A DNA stretch of 64,000 bases from Bryobacteraceae bacterium (GCA_025928545.1 JAICJH010000013.1:52769-116768), one strand, 5' to 3'. Numbered from the stretch's first letter, positions 42,632 to 52,320 are shown. Notes: generated from the sequence alone by a model not told the origin. Made by a program: numbers and translations.

Positions 42632-44206
42632 CTAGTTCTGTCTCGCAAAGACTACCGCGACTTCATCGCTATAGACTGTTGTCCAATCCGGAAGCAGTCT
42701 CATAACTTGTGTCATCGGATGACTCTTCGATAGCAGACAAAGACGGATCCCGTATTTGCGCAGCAACAGATGCGGATCTTCCTGCACTGTCGCCCAACGG
42801 CCATATTCGGCAAATACTCCCGCGGGCTCGTATACATCGGCTCTTCCATCTATGAAAACGCGACGCTCCGGCAACGCCCAGATCAGGTAACCGCCGAACA
42901 CGTACTCGTTGAGAATGGGTCCGGGAATTGCGGAGTTGCGGATGAAAGCTGTTGCCTTGACAGGCGCTCGCTGCTCTGCCTGGATCGCGATGTCGCGTGC
43001 CTTCGGAAAGCCGGATGCAGTCGCGAATGCGACAGCGCTCAGCAGAATTCCATTCAATACGGGATGCTCCCGCCTGTGAGGTTCCGGGCTCCAGACGCTG
43101 GACGCCAGTCTGCAAAGCACCGGCATCGTCACAATACCGAAGAGGAATAACATACGCTCGTGCTGTGCCGCGAGTACAAATGCAACGGCCACCAAAGCAA
43201 GTTCATCGGCCTGAATGCGAATCCTGACTAAGAGCGGCAGAAGAAGCACAGATGCCGCCGCGGCAAGCAGCAACCACGCACGAATATCGCTGAACGGCGC
43301 CGGCTGCCACTCAGCGACCGAGCCGATGTTCAATGGCTGGTGGAGCATCACTTCGAACGGATACCAAATGAGGCGCGGTCCAACCGGATTCACAAGTAAC
43401 GCGATTCCGGAGAGCGCGATGGAGAGGGAAAGCCAGAAGACGACTTCGCGACCGGCCTGTGGGGATTCCAGCAACCCTGCACGCAACGGCACGGCCCACG
43501 CGACCAGCGCGATAACGGCCGCGGCGATTCCAAACACAAATGAGCTATGACAGTTGATCCATAACGCAAAGAGAAGCGGAAGCGCAAGAAACCAACGCGG
43601 TGTTCGGGTGCGGCCCAGACGCAGGATCAGAAGCTCACACACGAGCAGCAGGTATCCGATCATGTGGGGCCGCGCTGTCAGCCCGATCGTTCCGAAGCAC
43701 CAGATTCCCATGGCGCCGCCGAAGGCCAGGCTTGGGTTACCCGCATATTGTCTGCAGAGCAAATATCCCGCAATCAGGATCAGTGATCCGATAACGCATG
43801 CCCAAATCGTGAGGCCGGAGTACCCACCCAAACGGTACGAGCCATACATTGTAAGTTCGGACAGCCATTCCTGCGCGACCCACAGCTTCCCCGCCGCCGT
43901 AAAGGAATAGGAATCGACGTGTGGAATCGACTGCGTTTTCCAGATCGTTTCACCCGCTTTCAGGTGCCACCACATATCGGGATCGCCGAACCGCGCCTGC
44001 ACGGTCATCACAGTCAGCAGGATCAGCAACCCGATCAGAACTGCTGGAAACGACAGGATCGTACCGGCGACGGTGCGCCGCACGCTCGCAGCACGCCCGG
44101 CAGTTGGGTGAGTGGCGCACGTAGTCGATGGCGCTGCGTCGCTACTCAACATAGCCCCTCTCGCCTCCTCGCGGCCACGCCGCGAAAGAGTAGGGGGACC
44201 AGGCAT
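42632..44206 (-). CDS. polytopic membrane protein, GT-C-like, paralogue A
   Basis: The 524-residue protein has about ten helices. Its first external loop carries FGDPDMWWHLKAGETIW and SYSFTAAGKLWVAQEWL. The C-terminal soluble domain has GPILNEYVFGGYLIWALPERRVFIDGRADVY. The adjacent 44222-45871 gene encodes a clear paralogue with the same landmarks (DPDFWWHLRTGEW, AGKPWVAYHWL, GGYLIWRLRDKPVSIDGRANL). The acidic loop resembles GT-C glycosyltransferases, but the family is usually annotated only as hypothetical in Acidobacteria. It is convergent with the ArnT-like gene. From the first ATG at 44206 the start is plausible but not RBS-supported. Confidence 0.65.
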   Translation of the reverse strand: MPGPPTLSRRGREEARGAMLSSDAAPSTTCATHPTAGRAASVRRTVAGTILSFPAVLIGLLILLTVMTVQARFGDPDMWWHLKAGETIWKTQSIPHVDSYSFTAAGKLWVAQEWLSELTMYGSYRLGGYSGLTIWACVIGSLILIAGYLLCRQYAGNPSLAFGGAMGIWCFGTIGLTARPHMIGYLLLVCELLILRLGRTRTPRWFLALPLLFALWINCHSSFVFGIAAAVIALVAWAVPLRAGLLESPQAGREVVFWLSLSIALSGIALLVNPVGPRLIWYPFEVMLHQPLNIGSVAEWQPAPFSDIRAWLLLAAAASVLLLPLLVRIRIQADELALVAVAFVLAAQHERMLFLFGIVTMPVLCRLASSVWSPEPHRREHPVLNGILLSAVAFATASGFPKARDIAIQAEQRAPVKATAFIRNSAIPGPILNEYVFGGYLIWALPERRVFIDGRADVYEPAGVFAEYGRWATVQEDPHLLLRKYGIRLCLLSKSHPMTQVMRLLPDWTTVYSDEVAVVFARQN

Positions 44207-44221
44207 TCACGTCGGCGCGCG

Positions 44222-45871
44222 TCACTTAGGCTCGAACACGGCAGCAACTTTGTCCTCGTACAGAAGGCGGTACCCTGCATCGGATCGAAGAACCGAAGCC
44301 AGCGGAGAATCGTCTTCCAGGATAATTGTTCCTGCCTTCCTGAGTTCGTCGTCTGCCCGCCACGCCTTCGCGGCAAACATGGTGCGTGCGGATCGAAGCA
44401 CTCGCTCATCCCCATGGAGATTCGCCCTCCCGTCGATCGACACAGGCTTGTCTCTTAGCCGCCAGATGAGATACCCACCCCAGCCGAACCCGTTATATAT
44501 CGGGCCGGAAGCGCCATGAGCCTGAATAAAGCCGGCGGCGGCAACAGGATAATGTTCGACTACACCTCGTTCTAAATCGGCTTCGGATCTTCCACCCGAT
44601 CGAATCTCCGCAAACGTAATCAGCAGCACGGCTATTGCTGCAAATGCCCATTGAGAGCGCGACACTTCGTGGCGGCCGCTTTCGCCCTGGCGCGATCTGT
44701 AAGCCAGAATCAGCGCTGACGAGATCACGGGGAACCATAGCTCCCTTTGCTCACGAAAGCCGAACCAGCAGGATATCGGCAGCAGAATCAGCAAAAACGC
44801 GGGCCTTTGGCGCAGCGTACCCATCGCGAAGCAGGCACCGCACACGAAAGCCAGAACGATCCAGCATGTGAAATCGCGAAACCCCAGCGCCTGCCCTTCC
44901 TGTATCACGGCAGCGGAAACATGCTCCCTCACATCCTCCATCACAACAGTCCAGATCCGCCATCCGTATGGATTTGCCAAAGTAGCGATCAAACAGCTTG
45001 CCAGCAGAGACCAGAGCCAGAGGCCCGGCAATTTCCGCCCCCTGGGATCTACTGCGAAGGAATATTTTGACCCGGCGGGCAGTGTTTGCTGAATCGCGAA
45101 GAGACCCGCGAGGCCGAGTCCATAGATGAACTGGACGTGGATATTGGCCCACAGGGCCACTAACGGCACGATGGGTATTAGCCATGCGGGCCGCCGTCGT
45201 TCGCAAGCCTCGAGGAGTAGCCAGAGTTCCAGCGTGAAAAACAGAATCGTGAACAGCCACGGTCGCGGCGTGCGCAGGGCGAACATCGCCGCCTCGGCAG
45301 CTCCGGCAAGAATCAGAGCGCGAATCAGATTTGTGTATCTGCTGAGAATGACTGCGAGGACAAACATCGTCGCTACGCTCAGTACGGTGATGAGTCCCGT
45401 AATGCCGTGCTGTCCCCAGGTGGCGAATACCTTCACCAGCAGTACGTCGAACAGCCAGTGGTAAGCGACCCATGGCTTCCCCGCCGTCGTCCATGCGTAA
45501 GGGTCTGTAGCGGGAACCGCGTTGTTGTGCAGGACCCACTCGCCTGTCCGGAGATGCCACCAAAAATCCGGGTCCTGGCCCGCTTGAGACCAACGAAGCG
45601 AGTTCGACGCGAACACTCCCAGCACCAAAACAACGAGCAGAAGATTCAGGAAAGTCCTGCTTTTTGGTTTTGCGATGTCGGGCACCTCGCCGCGACCCGA
45701 TTCCGTTGCGATTCCCTGTAGGTCCGCTTCGACTGTTTCTGTTTCCAAACGCATCCCTGCTGCTTGAGCATAGTGCCAGCCGAAGAACGTAAGCGGTTTT
45801 TCAGTTACTTGGGTGGGCGCGCCGCAGCCAGCTGTAGACCATTGTTGACAAACGTTTGCCCCCGTTGACAC
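44222..45871 (-). CDS. polytopic membrane protein, GT-C-like, paralogue B
   Basis: The 549-residue protein opens with about 60 polar residues before the first helix, so the true start may be an internal ATG (for example MRLETETVEADLQG). It then follows paralogue A: QDPDFWWHLRTGEWVL, a tract of about ten helices and a C-terminal part with GPIYNGFGWGGYLIWRLRDKPVSIDGRANLHGDERV. Tandem duplication is evident from matched N- and C-terminal motifs. Sixteen bases separate it from paralogue A, which it precedes in transcription. Role in surface glycan modification is inferred from neighbours and the acidic loop only. Confidence 0.65.
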   Translation of the reverse strand: MSTGANVCQQWSTAGCGAPTQVTEKPLTFFGWHYAQAAGMRLETETVEADLQGIATESGRGEVPDIAKPKSRTFLNLLLVVLVLGVFASNSLRWSQAGQDPDFWWHLRTGEWVLHNNAVPATDPYAWTTAGKPWVAYHWLFDVLLVKVFATWGQHGITGLITVLSVATMFVLAVILSRYTNLIRALILAGAAEAAMFALRTPRPWLFTILFFTLELWLLLEACERRRPAWLIPIVPLVALWANIHVQFIYGLGLAGLFAIQQTLPAGSKYSFAVDPRGRKLPGLWLWSLLASCLIATLANPYGWRIWTVVMEDVREHVSAAVIQEGQALGFRDFTCWIVLAFVCGACFAMGTLRQRPAFLLILLPISCWFGFREQRELWFPVISSALILAYRSRQGESGRHEVSRSQWAFAAIAVLLITFAEIRSGGRSEADLERGVVEHYPVAAAGFIQAHGASGPIYNGFGWGGYLIWRLRDKPVSIDGRANLHGDERVLRSARTMFAAKAWRADDELRKAGTIILEDDSPLASVLRSDAGYRLLYEDKVAAVFEPK

Positions 45872-46051
45872 AGGGCTGCACGCGACGTGAGGTTATTCAA
45901 TCATTTGAAAGCATCTATTGCGGCGCGGCAAGCCCCTGAAAACGCTACAGGTCGATACCGTGCCGCGCGCTTTAAGAAGTCGCTTCCATAGTCTCCCCGA
46001 AGCCTGTTAGGTCCATCGGTTGCAGCTAAGCGTGAGTCTGCACCGACGCCT

Positions 46052-47533
46052 ATGCTGCACATTACATCCAAATCTCCCCGCCGCCCTGTCGGGTTCGGCA
46101 TATCGGCAATGTTCCACGTTGCTTCTTTTCTCGCCCTGACACTGGGTCCTTCCTCAGGGCCCTCGGAGAGAAGAACCCCGCCCGCGGACCAGGAGTACAC
46201 GGTCCTGGTGTTGAATATGGACGACGTTCGGCCCAGGCGCCCCGAACATTCAGCGGACATCGCGAGCAGTCGTGGGGTGTCCACCATGAAGAGTGCTTTG
46301 CCCGCACCGCTGAATTCTGCGCGGCAAGCAGATTCCGCCCAGTCAAGCAAGCTGGCTGAACGTGCCGATTCAGGCAGCCACGCAGTTCTTCCGCCACTTC
46401 CGCGCCGCGATCGCGCTCCACAGACTCTCATACAGCCTGTCGTGCCGCCCGATCTTAGGCTGGCTTCGGAGATCCCCCTGCCAACCGTGATGTTATGGCA
46501 ACATCCGCTCGTGCCGATGGCCACGAAGAAAGTCACTCCTGTGGTGCAAGTGCCGGATACTTCGGATCTATCCAATCCGGACAATCACAACAATACTGCC
46601 GATTTGAAAGTTGACGCCCTTCTAAAAACTCACACCATCCTGCCGACCCGCCCCTTTGTGGCACCCGCGGCGCGTGGACCTGTTGCGCATCGTTCAAACG
46701 ATCCGCAGCAGCTTCCTGTGATGGAGGCTGGCCCGGCCAATGTCGCTGCGTTGATATCTTTGCCGGATTCGCCTGTGGTTTCGGCGCGGACCGTGGCCAT
46801 CCCGGCTGCGAACCAGGTAGCCGCATCCGGGTCCGGCGGGCTCGGGAAGTCGGGTGCTCAGGATGATCGTGGGTCTGGTGCCGCGATGTCGCCATCCAAA
46901 ACGCCCGCCGGCCAGGGGAGCGGATCGAATGACGGCAACTTGTCCACTCTCGCGGTAAGTAATGGCGGTGCGACGACAGCCGCTGCTTCATCCGGCACCT
47001 CACTGGTGGCCCATGGCGAGCCTGGCGGCGGAGGGCAACTGGCGGATCTGCCGATTGCAGGAACCACGCGCGTGACGCTCCCCAAAGACGGCACATTCAG
47101 TGTGGTGGTCGCCGGTCCGTCCCTCGCTGCTCCTTATACGGAAAGCGAGGGGGCGCTGAGCGGCAAGATTGTTTACAGTGTTTTTCTCGGCGTGGGGCTG
47201 CCTAAGAAATGGATTCTCGAATACTGCCTGCCCAAATCGGAAGAGCAGAAGAACCAGGTAAAAGGACACGCTCAGCCGATCAATGCGCCGTTCCCGTACG
47301 TTATCGTCCGACCCAACGATATTGGAATCTCAAGTCGTGAGTACGTTATTGTCCGCGGAATTCTGTCCGTCGCAGGACGTTTCGAGCAACTCGCGCTCGT
47401 GTTTCCGAACGACCTCGGGCGGAAGGATCTGCTGATGGAATCCCTGCGGCAGTGGACGTTTCGGCCTGCGAGTCGCGATGGGGTACCCGCAGAAGTGGAA
47501 GTACTCCTCATAATTCCAAGTCAGCCGAGCTAA
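46052..47533 (+). CDS. TonB-like protein with long Pro/Ala/Gly-rich linker
   Basis: The 493-residue protein has a short N-terminus, one membrane helix (GFGISAMFHVASFLALTLG, with the TonB-type HV pattern) and about 330 residues of low-complexity linker rich in Pro, Ser, Gly, Ala and Val. A C-terminal domain of about 130 residues ends with RFEQLALVFPNDLGRKDLLMESLRQWTFRPASRDGVPAEVEVLLIIP, the TonB C-terminal pattern in which a tryptophan before F-R-P is typical. TonB-like proteins span the periplasm and act on outer-membrane receptors. No ExbB/ExbD lies nearby, so it may serve another complex. A distinct promoter in the 180-base gap upstream is expected. Confidence 0.75.
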   Translation: MLHITSKSPRRPVGFGISAMFHVASFLALTLGPSSGPSERRTPPADQEYTVLVLNMDDVRPRRPEHSADIASSRGVSTMKSALPAPLNSARQADSAQSSKLAERADSGSHAVLPPLPRRDRAPQTLIQPVVPPDLRLASEIPLPTVMLWQHPLVPMATKKVTPVVQVPDTSDLSNPDNHNNTADLKVDALLKTHTILPTRPFVAPAARGPVAHRSNDPQQLPVMEAGPANVAALISLPDSPVVSARTVAIPAANQVAASGSGGLGKSGAQDDRGSGAAMSPSKTPAGQGSGSNDGNLSTLAVSNGGATTAAASSGTSLVAHGEPGGGGQLADLPIAGTTRVTLPKDGTFSVVVAGPSLAAPYTESEGALSGKIVYSVFLGVGLPKKWILEYCLPKSEEQKNQVKGHAQPINAPFPYVIVRPNDIGISSREYVIVRGILSVAGRFEQLALVFPNDLGRKDLLMESLRQWTFRPASRDGVPAEVEVLLIIPSQPS

Positions 47534-47836
47534 CCCTGCGAAATCACGCAACCCAGCGGAATGCGGCTCCGCCGGCGGTTGCGGGTCAAAAAGGTGTCTG
47601 CATAATATTTCGCACGTTTTAGTTAGTAACATGTGTCACGAATCATGGAGTGCGTTTAATCGCAATCGTTTGGGGCTTAAAATTAGCGTCCGCAAGCAAC
47701 TGAATTATTCATCACGGATTCTCGTACCCATTATCGATTTCACTGGAGTGTCATTGTCATGATCGGCACAGGTTTTCTATTTAACTAGCTTTTTGCCTGG
47801 GGTGTCGTTGTATTCGGTCTCTATAGAATTTGAGAC
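47534..47836. other. intergenic region upstream of the small 109-residue gene
   Basis: About 300 bases with no convincing coding frame. A hairpin-like stretch GCAACC(...)GGTTGC near 47557-47585 lies after the TonB-like gene but lacks a T-run. A TTGGGGC-type sequence with GG and GC ten bases apart occurs at 47674-47687; the rest of the boxes match poorly, so I do not call it a promoter. Confidence 0.4.
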
Positions 47837-48166
47837 ATGGTTGCTTGTAACAACGGGGGTGTTCAGACGGACAACGAATTGTCAAGCCCCTTGGATTGCA
47901 CCGCACGATCATTGCGAAACATACCGCTGCCGACGCACTTATCGGCCGTTTGCCAGGCTTGCAGCAGCTTGTCGGCGGAATACGACAGATTAGTGCGGGA
48001 GCGCACGCTGCACACCAGCCTTTCGCAAAACGCATGCACCAAAACGATATATATACTCCACAAGAGTATTGCAGAACGCGCCGGCATTGAGGTGGAACAC
48101 GCTCGCGAAGCGTTCGAACGACATCGATGGCTGCACAACAAGGCAGCCAGGGCGGCAGCGTGTTAA
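47837..48166 (+). CDS. small hypothetical protein (acidobacterial small-protein type)
   Basis: The 109-residue frame has a Cys-rich N-terminal half (two cysteines in VCQAC) followed by a helical, charged C-terminus: SLSAEYDRLVRERTLH and AGIEVEHAREAFERHRWLHN. This pattern, a C-x-x-C-like start then LSAEYDRL and a late AFERHR/WLH end, resembles small proteins repeatedly found in acidobacterial genomes with unknown function. No clear ribosome site precedes the ATG, so the start is uncertain. It precedes the NtrC-type regulator by 90 bases on the same strand, and may be regulated with it. Confidence 0.5.
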   Translation: MVACNNGGVQTDNELSSPLDCTARSLRNIPLPTHLSAVCQACSSLSAEYDRLVRERTLHTSLSQNACTKTIYILHKSIAERAGIEVEHAREAFERHRWLHNKAARAAAC

Positions 48167-48256
48167 ATCCCGTCCGTTGAAACGGCGTGCGAAGAATGTG
48201 CCCTTCTCTTTTTGCCATAAGGTCCCGACACCGAAAACTCTGGGTTTTCTAAAACT

Positions 48257-49705
48257 ATGACGCATCAGGTAGCGCTACTATCCCAAGACCCGAGTCTGAA
48301 CTTTCTCCTCGGCCCCGCTTTAGGCAAAGACTACGAGCTGAGTTCATTAGATCCTGCGGACTTACCCGACACGATAAATCGGCAGACAATCGATGCCGTG
48401 TTGCTCGATATGGATTTGGATGTTATCGGCCACGACAAACGCGAAATCCTTCGCGCCGCTGTCGACCGCGAGATCTCCGTGGTCTTGATCGCGGATGATC
48501 GTTCGCGGGCGGCCGCCATAGAACTGGTGGGTGCCGGCGCGCATAGTCATTGCAGGAAACCCCCGGCCCTCCGCGAGTTGAAAACCGCTCTTCAGCGCGC
48601 CTGCGAAGTGACCGGAATGAAGAGGCGTCTGAAAGATTCCGCGAGACAACCCTCACCGCTCGCGGCGCAACCCGTCTACCATGGCCTGGTTGGCTCGAGT
48701 GCCGCAATGCGCCATGTTTGTGAGCTGATCGATCGCGTGGCGAATCTCAACGCGTCTGTGCTGGTGACCGGGGAAAGCGGAACGGGTAAGGAATTGATCG
48801 CCCGTGCGATTCATAATGTAGGCGCCAGAAAAAACCAGCCGTTTATCCCCGTATCATGCGGAGCCATCCCTGAAACCCTCATTGAGTCGGAGCTTTTCGG
48901 ACACGAGAAGGGCGCTTTCACCGGCAGCACAGGCACTCACTGCGGGTATTTCGAACAGGCTGGCGGCGGGACGTTGTTTCTGGATGAAATCGGCGAACTC
49001 AGCCCACAGACCCAGGTAAAGTTGCTCCGGATTATTCAGCAAAGGGAGTTCTGCCGGCTCGGGAGTGCGAGGAGCATCCCTTTGAAAGCCAGGCTCATCT
49101 TTGCTACCCACCGGAATTTGCAACGCATGGTGGCGGATGGTTCGTTCCGCCTGGACCTTTTCTATCGGGTCAACGTCATGACAATCCATTCTCCTTCGCT
49201 GTCCGAACGAAGGGATGACGTTGCAGCGCTTGCCACCCATTTCGTAAACATCTATTCCGAAATGTATGACAAGTACATCGCCCGCATCCATCCCACCGCT
49301 CTGCAGATTCTGAGGGAGTACGAGTGGCCCGGCAACGTGCGCGAACTGGAGAACGCCATTCAGGCATCCATTATCCGGGCAGAATCGGATGAGATACTGC
49401 CCGGTGATTTACCCGATTCCATCCGCAACTGGGACGCCGAGGTGGAAGAGGTTGACATCGTACAAGCCGGAAAATTCGAGAGGCTGCTCAAGGATTACAA
49501 AGTCAAGCTGGCAATGAAGGCTCTTGCGACCCATCAGGGAAATAAAGCCATGGCTGCCCGCAGTCTGAATATCTCGCGAGCATATATCTATCGGTTACTC
49601 AACGAGTCGGCGTCTACCCACGCGCGGAACGGCTTTGACAATTTGACACCCGCGGAAGCGGAAATCGTTGATCATGAAATTAGCCCCGCGCGTAAATGCC
49701 TGTAG
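48257..49705 (+). CDS. sigma-54-dependent transcriptional regulator, NtrC-type response regulator
   Basis: The 482-residue protein has three parts. A receiver domain at about 1-120 has Asp51 in VLLDMD and a late Lys in HCRKPP. The AAA+ domain has Walker A GESGTGKE (172-179), the sigma-54 contact loop GAFTGST (219-225), Walker B GGTLFLDEIGEL and the arginine-finger region FRLDLFYRVNVM. A Fis-type helix-turn-helix near the C-terminus reads NKAMAARSLNISRAYIYRLL. No partner histidine kinase gene lies beside it. The only strong sigma-54-like promoter I saw in this window precedes the flp pilins, a plausible target. Confidence 0.93.
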   Translation: MTHQVALLSQDPSLNFLLGPALGKDYELSSLDPADLPDTINRQTIDAVLLDMDLDVIGHDKREILRAAVDREISVVLIADDRSRAAAIELVGAGAHSHCRKPPALRELKTALQRACEVTGMKRRLKDSARQPSPLAAQPVYHGLVGSSAAMRHVCELIDRVANLNASVLVTGESGTGKELIARAIHNVGARKNQPFIPVSCGAIPETLIESELFGHEKGAFTGSTGTHCGYFEQAGGGTLFLDEIGELSPQTQVKLLRIIQQREFCRLGSARSIPLKARLIFATHRNLQRMVADGSFRLDLFYRVNVMTIHSPSLSERRDDVAALATHFVNIYSEMYDKYIARIHPTALQILREYEWPGNVRELENAIQASIIRAESDEILPGDLPDSIRNWDAEVEEVDIVQAGKFERLLKDYKVKLAMKALATHQGNKAMAARSLNISRAYIYRLLNESASTHARNGFDNLTPAEAEIVDHEISPARKCL

Positions 49706-49867
49706 GGAATACGCGCGCCAGTCTGCAATCGCTTCGCCCACTTCAAAGTTTGTCCCCTCGCAGCTATGCGCGACCCGCGTGTTCGATGACACGAAAGCGT
49801 CACGTGGCGCTGACTCTCAGCCTGGCTTCCGCCAAAGTTTGGCCCGATAGTTGCCCTCGGAACTTTC

Positions 49868-50041
49868 ATGAAGCCCTGCACGCTTTGCGGCACCCTCACA
49901 TCTCATCGCCAACAACAGAATCCACTCTGCAGTGTATGTAGCGGCAGGTTGTATGCGTCCGATCACGGTCTGGAAGGCCGGTACAAAACTGCAAAAGGCG
50001 AAATCGCTGATGAGCGGTCATCTGAAATGCCGGACCGGTAG
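49868..50041 (+). CDS. small zinc-ribbon-like protein (57 residues)
   Basis: A short frame from ATG at 49868 to TAG at 50041 encodes 57 residues that begin MKPCTLCGT. Two cysteine pairs, CTLC and CSVC, lie 17 residues apart, a pattern of a small zinc ribbon, and the C-terminal third is polar and charged. GGAA sits six bases upstream of the ATG. It lies 162 bases after the sigma-54 regulator and just before the SRPBCC gene. The cysteine spacing is unlikely by chance, but no family name can be given. Confidence 0.5.
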   Translation: MKPCTLCGTLTSHRQQQNPLCSVCSGRLYASDHGLEGRYKTAKGEIADERSSEMPDR

Positions 50042-50148
50042 CCGTTGGTTAAACCAATGACAATTAGTGAAGCCCACCGGGATACAAGCTGTCGTTGAGC
50101 TGTTTGTCCTTCCCTTCACCCAGGCCGCAAAAATGCTGATTTCGCGGC

Positions 50149-51057
50149 ATGACAACTTCCGCTTCAGCAACCTCACAGCTCCTGCCCCTTAAAACAACTG
50201 ACACACTTGCCAAGTGCCTGGGTTGGTTCAGCGTCGGCCTTGGGGTCACGCAACTGGTCGCTCCGGACGCTCTTTCCCGATACATCGGGATCCGGCCCAA
50301 CACTTCACGCATGCGGACGATGGGAGTGCGCGAGTTGAGTGCGGGCATCGGCATCCTGGCAACGCGCCGCATGAAGGGGTGGCTATGGGCAAGAACCGGC
50401 GGAGATGTGGTAGATATTGCATCGCTGGCCGTCGCCGGCATGAACCCCCGCGCAAAACGTTCGCGGGTGGCGTGCGCCATGGCAGCCGTCGCTGGTGTGA
50501 CCGCGCTCGATGTCGTCTGCGCCACCAGGCTCTCGCGGCAGGACGCCGAGGGAGTACGCCGTATCGCCAGCGTGCAGATCAACCGCACCCCGGAAGAATG
50601 CTACAGGCTATGGCACGACTTCGAGCGCCTTCCGGAATTCATGCGGCATCTGAGGTCGGTGCGGGTAACAGGCGCCAATCGCTCCCACTGGATTACCAAA
50701 CCAATTGCCGGCAAAGAATACTCGTGGGATGCCGAAGTAACCGAAGATATCCCCAATGAGCAGATCGCGTGGCGCTCTGTGCAGGGCGACGTGAACATGT
50801 CCGGGCGCGTACGGTTTCAGCCTGCGCGGGCGGGAAAGGGGACCATCGTCCGCGTCTTCATGACCCACGATCTGCCCGCCAGTGCCACTGGTCTGCTGCT
50901 CGGGATGTTGCCCGGCAAAGATCCCGGCATGGCCCTTCGCAAGGAATTGCTCGGCTTCAAACAACTTCTCGAAGCCGGCGAAATCGCGACCACCGAGGGG
51001 CAATCCGCCGGCGGCAGTCAGGGAGCAACCAGGCTGGATCGTCTCGCCCGGGTCTGA
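50149..51057 (+). CDS. SRPBCC-domain protein with N-terminal membrane region
   Basis: The 302-residue protein has two parts. Residues 1-135 are a small membrane domain with several short helices (LGWFSVGLGVTQLV, ELSAGIGILATRRM). Residues 140-290 form a START/SRPBCC cyclase/dehydrase-like domain with VQINRTPEECYRLWHDFERLPEFMRHL, EVTEDIPNEQIAWRS and a late GKDPGMALRKELLGFKQLLE. Such domains bind hydrophobic ligands; fusion to a DUF4267-like membrane domain is known in Actinobacteria and Acidobacteria. It is followed by an alcohol dehydrogenase gene (78 bases), suggesting a joint role in a detoxification or lipid process, which is only inferred. Confidence 0.82.
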   Translation: MTTSASATSQLLPLKTTDTLAKCLGWFSVGLGVTQLVAPDALSRYIGIRPNTSRMRTMGVRELSAGIGILATRRMKGWLWARTGGDVVDIASLAVAGMNPRAKRSRVACAMAAVAGVTALDVVCATRLSRQDAEGVRRIASVQINRTPEECYRLWHDFERLPEFMRHLRSVRVTGANRSHWITKPIAGKEYSWDAEVTEDIPNEQIAWRSVQGDVNMSGRVRFQPARAGKGTIVRVFMTHDLPASATGLLLGMLPGKDPGMALRKELLGFKQLLEAGEIATTEGQSAGGSQGATRLDRLARV

Positions 51058-51135
51058 TCGCTCCGCCGGTCGTTCGTTTGTCCGCTCGAATACCCAGGCA
51101 GCAAAACTGCTCCCTTATATCGACAAGGAGAAGAT

Positions 51136-52320
51136 ATGAAAGCCAACTGCTGGTATGGCACGCATGATGTTCGTGTCGAGACAGTGCCCGATCCGAAGAT
51201 CCTCAATCCCCGCGATGCTATTGTCCGGATCACCTCCACCGCTATCTGCGGCTCCGATCTGCACCTGTACGACGGCTATATTCCGTCCATGCACAAGGGC
51301 GATATTCTCGGCCACGAGTTCATGGGAGAGATCGTCGAAACCGGAAATCGCGTAACCAACCTAAAGGTGGGCGACCGCGTGGTAGTGCCGTTCCCGATCG
51401 CGTGCGGCAACTGTTTACCCTGTCAGGAAGGTTTGTTCTCTCTCTGCGAGAATTCCAATCCGAACGCCCTTCTTGCCGAAAAGCTGTGGGGACACTCCCC
51501 ATGCGGCATTTTCGGATATTCCCATCTGCTGGGCGGCTATGCCGGAGGGCAGGCGGAATACGCGCGCGTTCCTTTCGCCGATTCCGGCCCGATCAAGGTT
51601 CCCGAAGGACTCGGCGACGAGCGGGTACTGTTTCTCTCAGACATCCTCCCCACCGGCTATATGGCCGCCGAGGCCTGCAACATCAAACCCGGAGATACGA
51701 TTGCCGTATGGGGTTGCGGTCCCGTCGGTCAGTTTGCCATCAGCAGCGCTCTGATGCTCGGCGCGGAACGGGTGATTGCGATTGACCGCGTTCCCGAACG
51801 TTTAGGCATGGCCCGCCGCCAGGGAGCGGAGATTATCGACTATGAACAGCTCGATGTCCTCGATGCTCTTCGCGAGAAGACCGGGGGACGAGGTCCCGAT
51901 GCCTGTATCGAGGCTGTGGGCATGGAATCTCACTCAGTGGGCGCGATGCACACTTACGACAAAATCAAGCAAATACTCATGCTGGAGACTGGCCGTCCCG
52001 CGCCGCTGCGCCAGGCAATTATGGCGTGCAAAAATGGCGGCACCGTTTCGGTCGCGGGCGTCTACGGCGGGTTTCTGGATAAGATCCCTTTCGGCTCCAT
52101 CATGAATCGCAGCATCACCATAAAATCCGGACAGACGCACGTGCATCGCTATCTGGCTCCCCTCATGAAGCGAATCATGGACGGCGACATTGATCCATCG
52201 TTTGTAATCACCCATCGGATGTCGCTCGACGAGGCGCCGGAGGCCTTCCGTACCTTCCGCGATAAAAAGGACAACTGCATCAAGGTGGTCCTCACACCAG
52301 GCGATGGAGCCCACGCATGA
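51136..52320 (+). CDS. zinc-dependent alcohol dehydrogenase (formaldehyde dehydrogenase-like)
   Basis: The 394-residue protein is a medium-chain zinc dehydrogenase. The catalytic-zinc site has Cys38 (AICGSDLH) and His60-Glu61 (LGHEFMGE). The structural-zinc lobe has Cys90, Cys93, Cys96 and Cys104 (CGNCLPC...C). The NAD fold has [12 protein letters not shown]. Length and the long loop ([25 protein letters not shown]) fit glutathione-independent formaldehyde dehydrogenases or related aldehyde-oxidising members. Preceded by AAGGAG at 51126-51131. It ends ATGA-coupled to the small lipoprotein gene. Confidence 0.93.
   Translation: MKANCWYGTHDVRVETVPDPKILNPRDAIVRITSTAICGSDLHLYDGYIPSMHKGDILGHEFMGEIVETGNRVTNLKVGDRVVVPFPIACGNCLPCQEGLFSLCENSNPNALLAEKLWGHSPCGIFGYSHLLGGYAGGQAEYARVPFADSGPIKVPEGLGDERVLFLSDILPTGYMAAEACNIKPGDTIAVWGCGPVGQFAISSALMLGAERVIAIDRVPERLGMARRQGAEIIDYEQLDVLDALREKTGGRGPDACIEAVGMESHSVGAMHTYDKIKQILMLETGRPAPLRQAIMACKNGGTVSVAGVYGGFLDKIPFGSIMNRSITIKSGQTHVHRYLAPLMKRIMDGDIDPSFVITHRMSLDEAPEAFRTFRDKKDNCIKVVLTPGDGAHA

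Noticed and set aside
47671..47690. Sigma-54-like TTGGGGC...TAGC before the small 109-residue gene
   Set aside because: Spacing fits, but -12 lacks TTGC and -24 lacks TGGCA; too weak to call.
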